Positions 47,154-56,201 of a stretch of DNA of 64,000 nucleotides are shown here, piece after piece. The position numbers and the translations under genes are program-made. The notes under the pieces are model-generated. The model was given only the letters and a program-made list of their open reading frames with translations, was not told where the DNA came from and did no database searches. Within the stretch, counting starts at the first letter, position 1; every line of letters starts with the position of its first letter. This DNA is from CAJXVY01 sp965660355 (lineage in GTDB: Bacteria > Actinomycetota > Actinomycetes > Actinomycetales > Microbacteriaceae): positions 1 to 64,000 of the forward strand of contig CBFHZN010000003.1 in NCBI GenBank assembly GCA_965660355.1. Reading direction: 5' to 3'.

Positions 47154-47657
47154 TTATTTTGATGTTTGCCAATCTTTTTGTAAGTCTAAGTATTTTTGTT
47201 GATCATCAGGGGTCATTTCCCACCACTTATCCATTTTCCAAACCCATCCCGTAAGTTGTGAGCATATAAGTCGTTTTGTTTCTAAATCCTCCCCATTAAA
47301 TTTATATTTTTTTGTTATAAGCTTCCAGGGGATACGGAATATAAAAGTAAACAAATCATATTTTACTTTTCTTCCCACTATTGAAATTGCTCTTTTTGCT
47401 ATGCTTTTATATTCTTGGGATGCATTGATATTTCTGTAGATTATATATTCATATCTCCACTTAGATTTCCACTCCTCTAGAGTATTTAATTCAACTCCTT
47501 TACGTTGCATATCAACAATATACATCCTACCCCAAATTTCTATAGCTATTGCAGTATGGGAATATTTTGAGTTTGTTGCTTTTCTAATTATGTTACTAAG
47601 TAAGCTATTCCTACTACATATTAGAATATCACCATGTTTTATTTTATTATCTTCCAT
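47154..47657 (-). CDS. Permuted papain-like (YiiX/NlpC-P60 type) hydrolase
   Basis: A 167-residue protein with 'HGDILICSRNSLLSNIIRKA' and 'SKYSHTAIAIE' (His 34), then 'KRLICSQLTGWVW' (Cys 132). The order His-then-Cys is that of circularly permuted NlpC/P60 (YiiX/LRAT-like) enzymes, which hydrolyse amide or ester bonds in peptidoglycan or lipids. No signal peptide is present. It sits between the receptor-binding region and the sheath genes. A tail-associated cell-wall enzyme or a lysis accessory is possible. Confidence 0.8.
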   Translation of the reverse strand: MEDNKIKHGDILICSRNSLLSNIIRKATNSKYSHTAIAIEIWGRMYIVDMQRKGVELNTLEEWKSKWRYEYIIYRNINASQEYKSIAKRAISIVGRKVKYDLFTFIFRIPWKLITKKYKFNGEDLETKRLICSQLTGWVWKMDKWWEMTPDDQQKYLDLQKDWQTSK

Positions 47658-47667
47658 ATTTGGTTTT

Positions 47668-47736
47668 TTAAATTTTACTCATTTCGGTATAAACACTTAC
47701 ATTGTCAGTTACGGTAATACCTCCCAGGTAATATGT
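47668..47736 (-). pseudogene. Possible vestigial 3' end of a displaced structural gene
   Basis: The 111-base gap between two genes contains a 22-codon frame without an ATG near its beginning, reading YYLGGITVTDNVSVYTEMSK, then Ile and a stop. It reads like the C-terminus of a virion protein. It may be what remains of a fibre gene replaced by recombination. Alternatively it is chance. Confidence 0.3.
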
Positions 47737-47768
47737 TTATTAAGTTTTGTATTAGTCCTATTTTAGTA

Positions 47769-47972
47769 TTATTTATTTATTTCAATCATCATCTTCATAT
47801 GTTCTAACTCTTTCTCTTCTTTCCAATCAAGATATTCTTGTGGTTCTTCATCATACCACACCCAACCATCAATTTCTTTTTTATTATCTTCTGATAGTAT
47901 ATCTCCATTAGGTAATGTAATCATATTACCCCTTACCCACTTATCATTATTCTCTTCGTATTTATAAAACAT
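47769..47972 (-). CDS. Adhesin-companion small protein, copy 3
   Basis: A 67-residue protein with 'DKWVRGNMITLPNGDILSED' and 'GWVWYDEEPQEYLDWKEEKE'. It is homologous by pattern to the proteins at 54340-54525 and 56007-56201. All three follow directly after a PKD/LRR-like adhesin gene. The conserved W/F-x-x-EEPP-x-Y-x-x-W ending recalls small tail-fibre assembly proteins, but this is only a resemblance. A chaperone or capping protein for the adhesin is inferred from the repeated gene pairing. Confidence 0.72.
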   Translation of the reverse strand: MFYKYEENNDKWVRGNMITLPNGDILSEDNKKEIDGWVWYDEEPQEYLDWKEEKELEHMKMMIEINK

Positions 47973-48010
47973 AGTTTAATTTATTTTTTATAATATTAAG
48001 TTTATCTTAA

Positions 48011-49213
48011 TTATGTTACAACTGTCCATCCTTTAGCGGTTGCTATACTTGTATCACAACCAGCACTACCAGGCATTCCACTAACATCTATAGTCTGTGT
48101 TCCAGCAGCAGTTCCAAGTGATGTAAACAATTCATCTATTGCATCGGCAGTCATTTGATTACCACTTACATCAACACCAATGGTCAATCTATTCAATACA
48201 ATTCTTTGAAGTGAACCAGTTGATAAGAACATACCAAGTGTATTATTAATATTAATACAATCAGTCATCACAACCTCTGGTAAACTTCTAGCATTTCTAA
48301 ACATATATCTAGCATCTTCTAAAAGAGGCATATTAATTTCTCCTATACTATAAGGTCCATTGTTAACTGTACCACCAAAGAAATATAAACCAATTGTATT
48401 ATTTAATGCAATCACATCACCAATAGAATAATTATTAGCGTGTATAAAGAATGAATTTCCATTTGTTGTTGATGAACCAAGTGTCAAACGTCCTATCTTA
48501 AAGTTATCTGAATATCTAAAAACTGCATCACTTGTAGCATTATCAATACTTACATCTCCTAAATTTTGACCATATAAAGAAGTCCCATTAAAACCATCAT
48601 CCCAATTAGAAACATCTATATTAAAGAAATTACTTGGTAATTCTAACTTTTTAAGTTTAGTCATATATCTAAAACATCTTAAATTACTACCCTCATTCGG
48701 TGATTTTAAATATACGTGTTCACAAATATGAGCAATTGCTAATGTTGAAATATAAACTCTAGATGAACCAGAACCATCTGGATTACCATCTCCTAGATAA
48801 CTAACTACTTCAAGTGCATTATGTGAATTCTCATCACCATCAACATAACATAAACAAGCTCTTGAACTCCCAGTATCTAATTCCATATCAACTTCAACAA
48901 GAACAGGTTTATAATTTCTACCATCTTCTAATGTTAAAATAGGTACTCCTGTTATAGTAGAATAATCATATGTGTGTTGTATGTCAGGATAAGTTGTGCC
49001 ACTTGCAGCAGTGCTTGTAGTACCATCGCCCCAATCAACTACAGAATCATTATTTAATGTAAACTTTAGAATATTCGGGTTATCCTCAATAACTGCAAAT
49101 ACAACATATAATTTAGTTTCAGTACCATCATCTGCTGGAATTGCTGGCCATTGAGTATTTCTCTTCCAAATAAACTCTGGTCTTGCTTTAATATATCTTC
49201 CCACACTTCCCAT
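48011..49213 (-). CDS. Receptor-binding adhesin, PKD/LRR-like, 400 aa
   Basis: The N-terminal part has 'DSVVDWGDGTTSTAASG' and 'QHTYDYSTITGVPIL', the PKD-like D-W-G-D-G...H-x-Y-D-Y motif. Then come short irregular repeats with Leu/Ile/Cys, like BspA-type leucine-rich repeats (LRCFRYMTKLKKLELPSNFF, LEDARYMFRNARSLPEVVM). The C-terminal segment 'QMTADAIDELFTSLGTAAGT' is shared with the adhesins at 54527-56017 and 56194-58455. It is probably a fibre tip or receptor-binding protein, followed by its small companion gene. Confidence 0.8.
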   Translation of the reverse strand: MGSVGRYIKARPEFIWKRNTQWPAIPADDGTETKLYVVFAVIEDNPNILKFTLNNDSVVDWGDGTTSTAASGTTYPDIQHTYDYSTITGVPILTLEDGRNYKPVLVEVDMELDTGSSRACLCYVDGDENSHNALEVVSYLGDGNPDGSGSSRVYISTLAIAHICEHVYLKSPNEGSNLRCFRYMTKLKKLELPSNFFNIDVSNWDDGFNGTSLYGQNLGDVSIDNATSDAVFRYSDNFKIGRLTLGSSTTNGNSFFIHANNYSIGDVIALNNTIGLYFFGGTVNNGPYSIGEINMPLLEDARYMFRNARSLPEVVMTDCININNTLGMFLSTGSLQRIVLNRLTIGVDVSGNQMTADAIDELFTSLGTAAGTQTIDVSGMPGSAGCDTSIATAKGWTVVT

Positions 49214-49214
49214 A

Positions 49215-50735
49215 TTACTTCTCTATTTTTAATTTAATTACTGATGCCGTTGATACAGTTATTCCAATTTCATCTCCAAGTGATATAGAATTACCTAATG
49301 TATAAGCTGAACCATTTATTGTTATTGTAGTTGTTGGGGCATTAACAATATTGTCTACTGCTGTTATACTAATAGCGTCATCAGCATATAATGTAGTTGA
49401 TGTATCATCCATTAAATCAATTGTCCATCTTTCTATTGCTACTGTTATTTCTCCATCTACATCTAATTTAGTTGATGGTGTTGAAGTTCCAATACCAACA
49501 TCTCCATTGGGTTGTATTCTTACAACTTCTGTCGGGGTGGTATTGGAGGCCCAAAAGCTAAGACCGATTCTTGTATTACTACCGCCGTTATAAGGTCGTA
49601 TTTCTGCATAACTAGAAATAGACCCTGCATCTAATCGTATTCCATTTTCTCTAACGCTATTAATGGTAGTTGGCTCTGGTGGTGCATTTTCGATTCTTAG
49701 AATACCCTCGTCAATGTGGAGTTTATTTGTTGGAGAAGTTGTTCCAATACCTAAATTACCTTGAAAATAGCCATCACCAGCATCGTTAATATTAAAAATG
49801 GTTATATTAGATTGATTATTAATTTTCATTGCATCTGTACTTGATGTGTTACCATTAGTTCTAATACCTAACATAGCACCCAATGATGGAATGCTAGGAA
49901 ATGGTGAAATGTTAAATCCTGCTGCACCTTTTACATAAGCACCAATACCACCACCAACAATTAAACCAATACCAACATTATTACTAATCCAAGTTATTGA
50001 ATTATAACCATTAACTAATCTTTTTATAGCAATACCACCATCACCAGTACTTACACCTTTTACTAAAAAATCACCATCATTAACGTGTAATTTATATGTT
50101 GGTGTTGTTGTTCCAATACCTATAAGACCATTATTTGTAGCGTTTAATAAAATATTCCCGTCACTACCCGAGAAATACCCTACACCTGTTTCTAAAACAA
50201 TGTTTTTCCCCGAATTTTGAGATGGGGTTTGTTCGCTCAATCTACCGTTAGATGAAACTATTTTGGTTTCGTACCCCGGAAAATTTAGTGTTGAAGTAGT
50301 CGCACCTAATGTTATTGTACCACCTATATAATTTGAAAATGAAAGTATTGGATAGTTTTCGCCACCTGTTCCGACTAATTTATCTGAATATATCCTAAAT
50401 ATTTTGTTATTTACTTCATTCCTAAATTCTGCTTGTAAGTCAGCTGAATTTGAATTAAATTGAAAATACTGATAACCATTCGAAACTGGAAATCTAATAT
50501 AACTATTTGAGTTTCCATTAATGTAATTACCCTGAGCAGAGTTTCCAGTTAAAGTAATATTATTTTCAAATATTTCTATTCTTTTGTTGCTGTCACCCAT
50601 TCTAGTCATTGTTAGCTTACCATCAGCGTCAATATCTAGTATCTTCCCATTCTCGCTTTTAATCTCAAATATAGTTCCGCTAGTCAAATTACTAATCCAA
50701 CTAATTGCTCCTTGTACTCGTTTTAAAAATCCCAT
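49215..50735 (-). CDS. Tail fibre protein with GIGT repeats, 506 aa
   Basis: The N-terminal region (FEIKSENGKILDIDADGKLT) is followed by beta-rich sequence and three spaced 'GIGT[T/S][T/S]P...KL[H/D]' repeats (near residues 207, 328 and 415), typical of elongated trimeric fibre shafts in phages of Bacteroidota. The C-terminal 80 residues form a different beta domain (TTTITINGSAYTLGNSIS). It is probably part of a long or side tail fibre, in a run of fibre genes separated by a few bases each. Confidence 0.82.
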   Translation of the reverse strand: MGFLKRVQGAISWISNLTSGTIFEIKSENGKILDIDADGKLTMTRMGDSNKRIEIFENNITLTGNSAQGNYINGNSNSYIRFPVSNGYQYFQFNSNSADLQAEFRNEVNNKIFRIYSDKLVGTGGENYPILSFSNYIGGTITLGATTSTLNFPGYETKIVSSNGRLSEQTPSQNSGKNIVLETGVGYFSGSDGNILLNATNNGLIGIGTTTPTYKLHVNDGDFLVKGVSTGDGGIAIKRLVNGYNSITWISNNVGIGLIVGGGIGAYVKGAAGFNISPFPSIPSLGAMLGIRTNGNTSSTDAMKINNQSNITIFNINDAGDGYFQGNLGIGTTSPTNKLHIDEGILRIENAPPEPTTINSVRENGIRLDAGSISSYAEIRPYNGGSNTRIGLSFWASNTTPTEVVRIQPNGDVGIGTSTPSTKLDVDGEITVAIERWTIDLMDDTSTTLYADDAISITAVDNIVNAPTTTITINGSAYTLGNSISLGDEIGITVSTASVIKLKIEK

Positions 50736-50738
50736 ATC

Positions 50739-51290
50739 TTAATCTTTTTGCTCAACAATTATTTTCCCTTCTAGATTCTGTTCTGTCATAACGTGTGGCA
50801 TCATAATCTCAAAGTCAGATTTACCATTTTCATTAGGCGTTTGACTAATTGAACTATAATAAGCAGTGAAATACTTATCTCCTTTGAATATATGTTTTTC
50901 AGTTGATTGTGCGTTCAAACGCTGCTCCCTTGTGATGACTTCGGCAACGTCAATTAGATTATCACTAATTAAAACTTCATTCAGCCATTCAATGGGTATT
51001 AACATCCGAATTGACTTGCTGTCAATTAACCAGTTTTGATTCTCTTCCTCAACTATAAAGTCAGTCAACTTTTCTTCGGCTAATTTAGCAAGACATTCAT
51101 CGTGAATAGATACTGTTTCGAAGAACTTGTCCGCTATCTGAAAGGTTGTGAACTTGTGAACTTCCGTTTTACTTGGCTCAATGTTATCAGACGCTAAATC
51201 GAACACATCGAATCCAACGTGATTGTTACTTGTGTTAATCTTAGTGATTATGACTTTTTGACCTGTTGTTTTATTGTATAAATTTTTCAT
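50739..51290 (-). CDS. Hypothetical fibre-region protein, 183 aa
   Basis: An alpha/beta-looking soluble protein without repeats: 'GQKVIITKINTSNNHVGFDV', 'EWLNEVLISDNLIDVAEVIT'. It lies between two fibre genes, 3 bases before one and 11 after the other. It may be a fibre-associated or connector protein. No family is recognised. Confidence 0.65.
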   Translation of the reverse strand: MKNLYNKTTGQKVIITKINTSNNHVGFDVFDLASDNIEPSKTEVHKFTTFQIADKFFETVSIHDECLAKLAEEKLTDFIVEEENQNWLIDSKSIRMLIPIEWLNEVLISDNLIDVAEVITREQRLNAQSTEKHIFKGDKYFTAYYSSISQTPNENGKSDFEIMMPHVMTEQNLEGKIIVEQKD

Positions 51291-51301
51291 TTTCTTTTAT
51301 A

Positions 51302-53569
51302 TTAATTTTCATACACATCCCATTCTCTAGTAGTCAGAGAGTCGTCTGTCGCTGATGTTGTGTATTGCAGGTTTCTTACTACTGTATTGTTTGAATTTAC
51401 TGTATTTTCAAAAGTTGTAGTTTTGCAGTCTGTGAAAGTGTTGTTGTTGCCTGAATTTGTAATGCCTGAATTGAAAATTGTGTTTTTAATATTACTAAAA
51501 GGATAATTAGAAAAATTAACAGGTTGGTTAAATATACATTTATCGACAATAAATAGGTTTTCTCCTGCATTAGTACTAGCTGTGACGAAACTAGTCGTTA
51601 TATTAAAAACACAATTTTCAATAATTATTTCATCATTCCCGTTGAAACTAGTTATTATATTAGGTTGAGCAGTAATTGTAGAATTTCTTAATTTAAATTT
51701 TCTACTATTATTAGGTCTATTAGTCAGACCTTTAAAAATTCCTCCATTATAGCTGCCGCCGTTAAATACAAGAAACTCTCCTTCTACATTTGCATAATAA
51801 TCACTTTCATGGTTTATTTCTATATTACCAGATAAAATATTAATACTTTTAATAACTTTAGCTCTTATTCGTGTATCTCCTCCGTCTATTGTAAGACCAT
51901 CAATAACAAAACTATTCGTTCCTATTCCTTCTATACATCTTTCTGTATTATTAGTAACTTTCATATAGCAATTACTAATATAAGCTTGTTGGCTTTGGTT
52001 GTATGTACCTATAAATCTTGTAGCATTGATATTTCCTGTAGAAACAAAATAAGAATTTTTAATTATGAGACTAGACCTAGATAAATTATTAGTAGTGTTA
52101 ATGAGATAACAATTAGCTGTGTTAATTTGGCTATTTAGGTTGCAATTATCAAAAACTAAATTGATCTCACCAGTAATTCCTGGATTATGTAGTAAATTTG
52201 CGCCATTATTTCCTGGTGTATTGCTAGAGCCTATAATGTTACAACATCTAAATTCAACTTTTATAAATTTTTCGTTGTTATTATATGGTCCTGCTTCAAT
52301 TTGATTAGTACCTAAATTAATAGCATCTCCGTTACCTATTAAAAGAAACTCATTTTGGATAGAAGTGCTTTGCGTTTCAGTAATTTCTCCAACTTGTTTT
52401 AAGATGTATTTGCCATCAGCTACTGCTGCTTGAATAGACGTGTAATCTGCACCCGTTGTGCCTACTGTTGGAGGTACTATTCCTGTTAGTTGTGATCCAT
52501 CTCCTTGAAAGGAGCCTGTAAAAGAACCAGAGAATGAACCCGTGTTGTGTGTTTGTTTGAATTCATCTAAATCAAAGTACACTGTACGATTTTCTGGTCT
52601 TACATACAAGACACCTTGAGTAGGTGAATTTGACGCATTTAATACCTTCCCTATACGAATTGCTTTTATTGGGGGTGTTGGGATTATTGTGGTTGCTGAT
52701 CCAGATACTGTTGAGGATAAATATAATTGATCATCTGTGTTAAATGATGTTAAATTTAGACCACGAGCTACACCATTCAACATGATGGCTCCAAAATTAT
52801 TTACCCCTATATCTTGTAATACAACTCCAATAAAACATGAACAATCTGCACCAGAGGTTGCTATGGCTCTTTTTACACGAGGGGTTTGTCCTGTAGTGGT
52901 TGAGGTGAAATCAACTATGGTGCCTTTGGTTAAAGTAACAGTATCGGCATTTCTTACACGAGCATACAAGGTTTGTCCCAACTCAATTGGGACATCATTT
53001 TCTATGTAAAATGTAAATCGACCATCATCAAATGAATATCCTAAATCACCTTGTGTTCCTGTGAATGTGCCTTGTTGGGTAAATGATATTCTATCGGTTT
53101 GTAAAGAACCACTTAATAATATTGCTTGTACTGTGTTTGTTACATCAATGCTCCCACTAACTGAAAGTGATCCTGTTATCTCAACATCACTATCACGTGT
53201 AATGGGATTAGAGCCTGACCATTTGGATGATATTAGGCCAGTTAACTGTGAACCATCCCCAATAAAACTACCTGTAAATGATCCGGTGTTATATATTTGT
53301 GTAAATGTTTCAAAGCTACCAGATAAAATATCTATACTAGAGCTGTTTGCAAGTATTCGTGTGTCAAATGATGAGCTATCCTGTACATATGAGGATGTAA
53401 AATCATTAAATACTGTTAAAGGTGTATAGCTACCAGAGGCAGATGTTTGAGTTAAATATCCAACATCATTTACTAAAAGAGATATAAGGTTCCCCTCAAA
53501 CAAAACTCCTTTAAATTTGGAGTTTTGCCATAAGTTATTATAGGTTCGTTTGGGGGTTTGTTCTGCCAT
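51302..53569 (-). CDS. Tail fibre/tailspike with beta-helix domain, 755 aa
   Basis: The N-terminal attachment region (1-90) is followed by two 'GSF.GDGSQLTG' repeats (near 96-112 and 344-362). Between them lies a beta domain 'GLNLTSFNTDDQLYLSSTVSG'. From about 370 a right-handed parallel beta-helix begins ('DYTSIQAAVADGKYI', then many N/S/I-rich rungs such as 'NCVFNITTSF' and 'DKCIFNQPVNF'), as in pectate-lyase-like spikes. No catalytic residues are recognised. It is a host-surface-binding fibre or spike. Confidence 0.85.
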   Translation of the reverse strand: MAEQTPKRTYNNLWQNSKFKGVLFEGNLISLLVNDVGYLTQTSASGSYTPLTVFNDFTSSYVQDSSSFDTRILANSSSIDILSGSFETFTQIYNTGSFTGSFIGDGSQLTGLISSKWSGSNPITRDSDVEITGSLSVSGSIDVTNTVQAILLSGSLQTDRISFTQQGTFTGTQGDLGYSFDDGRFTFYIENDVPIELGQTLYARVRNADTVTLTKGTIVDFTSTTTGQTPRVKRAIATSGADCSCFIGVVLQDIGVNNFGAIMLNGVARGLNLTSFNTDDQLYLSSTVSGSATTIIPTPPIKAIRIGKVLNASNSPTQGVLYVRPENRTVYFDLDEFKQTHNTGSFSGSFTGSFQGDGSQLTGIVPPTVGTTGADYTSIQAAVADGKYILKQVGEITETQSTSIQNEFLLIGNGDAINLGTNQIEAGPYNNNEKFIKVEFRCCNIIGSSNTPGNNGANLLHNPGITGEINLVFDNCNLNSQINTANCYLINTTNNLSRSSLIIKNSYFVSTGNINATRFIGTYNQSQQAYISNCYMKVTNNTERCIEGIGTNSFVIDGLTIDGGDTRIRAKVIKSINILSGNIEINHESDYYANVEGEFLVFNGGSYNGGIFKGLTNRPNNSRKFKLRNSTITAQPNIITSFNGNDEIIIENCVFNITTSFVTASTNAGENLFIVDKCIFNQPVNFSNYPFSNIKNTIFNSGITNSGNNNTFTDCKTTTFENTVNSNNTVVRNLQYTTSATDDSLTTREWDVYEN

Positions 53570-53590
53570 CTATATTAAAAATGAGTTTGA

Positions 53591-53683
53591 TTATATGGTG
53601 TTTTCTTGATAGGTATTAAAATCATTACCTATTTCAATCTTGGTTAATGTATCAATAATTTTGGTTTCTTTTGTTTCTAACAT
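53591..53683 (-). CDS. Doubtful 30-residue reading frame or gene remnant
   Basis: In the 148-base gap between the exported protein and the 755-residue fibre, a frame reads MLETKETKIIDTLTKIEIGN and on to NDFNTYQENTI, ending before the fibre gene. The frame is open further upstream without an ATG (YERKHGRIYSNSG), so it could be a decayed 3' end. Coding status is unsure. Confidence 0.28.
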   Translation of the reverse strand: MLETKETKIIDTLTKIEIGNDFNTYQENTI

Positions 53684-53717
53684 CCCACTATTACTGTATA
53701 TACGTCCATGTTTTCTT

Positions 53718-54302
53718 TCATAGTTTAAACTTTTCTTCAAAATATTTATGTTTTCCTTTTTTCTTGTCTCGTTTGTTTTTTACAATCATTTGAATTGTGT
53801 AGCTAATTGATTTAATTGAAAAATTAAGTGGTTGAGGTCTATAATTATCTATTAAAATAAACCGAAAAACTTCTGAAAGAAAAGCAGAACCAGAACCAAA
53901 AAACATAGCAGGAACAACGTATGAGTCACGTTTTCCGTGCCTTGACATTTTAAGCATCAAATCAGACATTTTGTAAGTCAAAGCAGTTCCGAATGTCCCT
54001 TCAGCTACTCCGTAATATGACCATGCTATGTCTTGGTAGGAGAAAAGTCCATTTTGTTTAAAATTGTAGTCGTATATTTCTTTTCCTACAATTGGTAAAG
54101 TTGATGCTACTGTTGTCCTTAATGCTGCACGCCAATAATTAACGTTGTTGTCAATCATATAAGTAGTGCCAAACACACCCATTCCAAAGCCAACTAACTC
54201 ATGCTTTTGTTTATCTTTACCATAACTCCAAGAGTCTTTTAAACCCTCCTGAGCGTTAACTGTTGTAGATAAAATTGCGATAATAAAAATTAACTTTTTC
54301 AT
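53718..54302 (-). CDS. Exported protein with signal peptide (YfiM/DUF2279-like), 194 aa
   Basis: I start at MKKLIFIIAILSTTVNAQEG, which is a clean Sec signal peptide with cleavage likely after Ala 17. An upstream in-frame start would put nine residues before it. The mature part, 'YGKDKQKHELVGFGMGVFGT', 'VGKEIYDYNFKQNGLFSYQD' and 'IAWSYYGVAEGT', resembles the YfiM/DUF2279 lipoprotein-like family by pattern. An exported protein amid tail-fibre genes is unusual. It might alter the host surface (superinfection exclusion) or assist fibre assembly. Both are speculative. Confidence 0.75.
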   Translation of the reverse strand: MKKLIFIIAILSTTVNAQEGLKDSWSYGKDKQKHELVGFGMGVFGTTYMIDNNVNYWRAALRTTVASTLPIVGKEIYDYNFKQNGLFSYQDIAWSYYGVAEGTFGTALTYKMSDLMLKMSRHGKRDSYVVPAMFFGSGSAFLSEVFRFILIDNYRPQPLNFSIKSISYTIQMIVKNKRDKKKGKHKYFEEKFKL

Positions 54303-54339
54303 AATTATTTGTTTTAAGTTTGGGGACAATATACGAAAA

Positions 54340-54525
54340 TTAAGTTAATTCCTCGTTTTGCTCTTTCCAATCTAAGTACTTTTGCGGAGGTGTTTCTGCG
54401 TAAAAATACCCGTCACGTTCAAAATCGTGGTTATCTTCATCCATTATTTGACCGTCGGGAAATATCAACTTTGATACATTTTCCCACGTTCCGTCTTCTT
54501 TCTCTCTGTATATTTTCTTTTCCAT
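54340..54525 (-). CDS. Adhesin-companion small protein, copy 2
   Basis: A 61-residue protein: 'DGTWENVSKLIFPDGQIMDE', 'DNHDFERDGYFYAETPPQKY', ending in 'LDWKEQNEELT'. It is strongly similar to 56007-56201 and more distantly to 47769-47972. It starts one base after the stop of the adhesin upstream. The pairing with the adhesin is conserved in all three copies. Confidence 0.75.
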   Translation of the reverse strand: MEKKIYREKEDGTWENVSKLIFPDGQIMDEDNHDFERDGYFYAETPPQKYLDWKEQNEELT

Positions 54526-54526
54526 A

Positions 54527-56017
54527 TTATGCGTATGCTATTGTGTATCCCTTACCAGTTGCTATTCCTGTTGGCTCGCCACTTGTGAAAGCTGGCAGTG
54601 TTATTGTTTGCGCTCCTGATGCTGTACCAAGTGAATCGAATAAATCTTGCAAGTTTTGCCCTGTGATTTGAGTCTCTTTAATATCAAAACCCACTGTGAT
54701 ACCTGTTAATAATAATCTTTTCAGTGAAAAACAATCTGTGAACGCTGCAAATGTGTTTGTCACTCCTGACATATCGCCCAAAAATTCTATTTTTCTAACG
54801 CTTTCACACCTATTAAATGTCGTGCTAAGCCTAGTTAATGATGATCCTACTGTTATCGTTCCTATTTCAGTTAGTACTTTATTTCCTATAAACATCTGAA
54901 GCAAATCAGTTGCCATTGGAGCGTATATATTACCCACTTTTCTAATTCTGCTATTTCTGAACATCTGATTAAGGTTGCCTGAGTTTACATTAGAAAAAGT
55001 TAGATTTCCTATTTCACTTATAGCTGATGTATCAAAGGCACGACCTCCTGCTGTTTGGTCTGAATTTATATTTATAGGATTCCCGTTTAAATCTCTAACA
55101 TTTCCCAAAGCTGTAAAGGCATCTATTAAACTGCCCATTGGATAAGTAGAGGAATCGTAATCAAAAATACGTAAATTTGACATACCTTGATTTACAGCGT
55201 TAAACTGACCTATATCCCCCGTAATAACTAAACGCTCCAATAATCTACATTTATATCTTGCCGTAACTGATGGTTGAAATACTAATCCGCTTATGCCTGT
55301 TGTGTCTAATCTAATATCTAGCCAGTTCTGAGTTCTTTCATTAACCCCTGTCGTTGGGCTTGTTATTTCTGAAATAAATAATTGAGTAATATTACTAGGT
55401 AAATCAATTTGAACGATAACCATTTTGTAATTAAAACCATTACCGTCAACTAAAACAGGGCTTGTTATTGTTGCATAGTCGTAAACGTGGTTTTCTGTTC
55501 CTGTGCTTGTGACCGTTGTGCCGTCACCCCAATCAATTAAACTTGCTGTGCCGTTCTTATTAATAGCGACTGCATTAAATCCATTCTCATAAACCGCAAA
55601 CAAACCATAAAAAACATTATCCCCAGCCGTTACCGTTGGCATATCTAACCAATCTGGATTTCTTGTCCACCATCCTTGATCTGGTGTTATATCCAAATTA
55701 ACATCATCCCCACTAACACTATCAACTGTTATTGCGTTACCGTCAGCGTCTAGTAGATTAAAGTTCTTTGAACCGCCTGAAGGAATTGAAGCAGTTACTT
55801 CGTTGGTGTTGATTGTTGCTGTGGCGGCAGGCGCTGCAATTTCCAAATCATTACCTGCCAGCGTGTTGTTTGTAGCTATTGGATTTCCATCTGTATCTAC
55901 AGTCGAAACACTTAAAGTATCGCCACTCGCAACCGTACCTAGGTTGGTGGAGTTGACGTCTATTGTTACTTTAGGACATTTTAACTTCCTTATAGTTATA
56001 GTTTTATTAGAACTCAT
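54527..56017 (-). CDS. Receptor-binding adhesin, PKD/LRR-like, 496 aa
   Basis: The N-terminal ~110 residues are Ig-like beta sequence. Then comes 'WWTRNPDWLDMPTVTAGDNV', a PKD-like 'LIDWGDGTTVTSTG' with 'NHVYDYATI', and a set of LRR-like rungs ('LTRLSTTFNRCESVRKIEFL', 'FAAFTDCFSLKRLLLTG'). The last 60 residues ('QNLQDLFDSLGTASGAQTIT') are almost the same as in 56194-58455, also at DNA level. It overlaps the upstream companion gene by 11 bases. A diversified receptor-binding module is likely. Confidence 0.82.
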   Translation of the reverse strand: MSSNKTITIRKLKCPKVTIDVNSTNLGTVASGDTLSVSTVDTDGNPIATNNTLAGNDLEIAAPAATATINTNEVTASIPSGGSKNFNLLDADGNAITVDSVSGDDVNLDITPDQGWWTRNPDWLDMPTVTAGDNVFYGLFAVYENGFNAVAINKNGTASLIDWGDGTTVTSTGTENHVYDYATITSPVLVDGNGFNYKMVIVQIDLPSNITQLFISEITSPTTGVNERTQNWLDIRLDTTGISGLVFQPSVTARYKCRLLERLVITGDIGQFNAVNQGMSNLRIFDYDSSTYPMGSLIDAFTALGNVRDLNGNPININSDQTAGGRAFDTSAISEIGNLTFSNVNSGNLNQMFRNSRIRKVGNIYAPMATDLLQMFIGNKVLTEIGTITVGSSLTRLSTTFNRCESVRKIEFLGDMSGVTNTFAAFTDCFSLKRLLLTGITVGFDIKETQITGQNLQDLFDSLGTASGAQTITLPAFTSGEPTGIATGKGYTIAYA

Positions 56018-56201
56018 AATTTTCTATATTTTCTTGATTTTCCAACCATTCAGTATATTCCGTTGGTGGCTCTTCTGACCAAAAGAAACCATCTCTTGCA
56101 AAGTCGTGGTTATTTTCATCCATGATTTGACCATCAGGAAACACAACTTTTGTATAATTTCCCCAATTTCCGTGTTCGTCTATTCTGTATATTTTATGCA
56201 T
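56007..56201 (-). CDS. Adhesin-companion small protein, copy 1
   Basis: A 64-residue protein beginning MHKIYRIDEHGNWGNYTKVV, then 'FPDGQIMDENNHDFARDGFF' and 'WSEEPPTEYTEWLENQ'. It overlaps the gp15-adhesin fusion by 8 bases and the next adhesin by 11, so the three are translationally linked. No known family. See the other two copies for the conserved pairing. Confidence 0.75.
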   Translation of the reverse strand: MHKIYRIDEHGNWGNYTKVVFPDGQIMDENNHDFARDGFFWSEEPPTEYTEWLENQENIENYEF

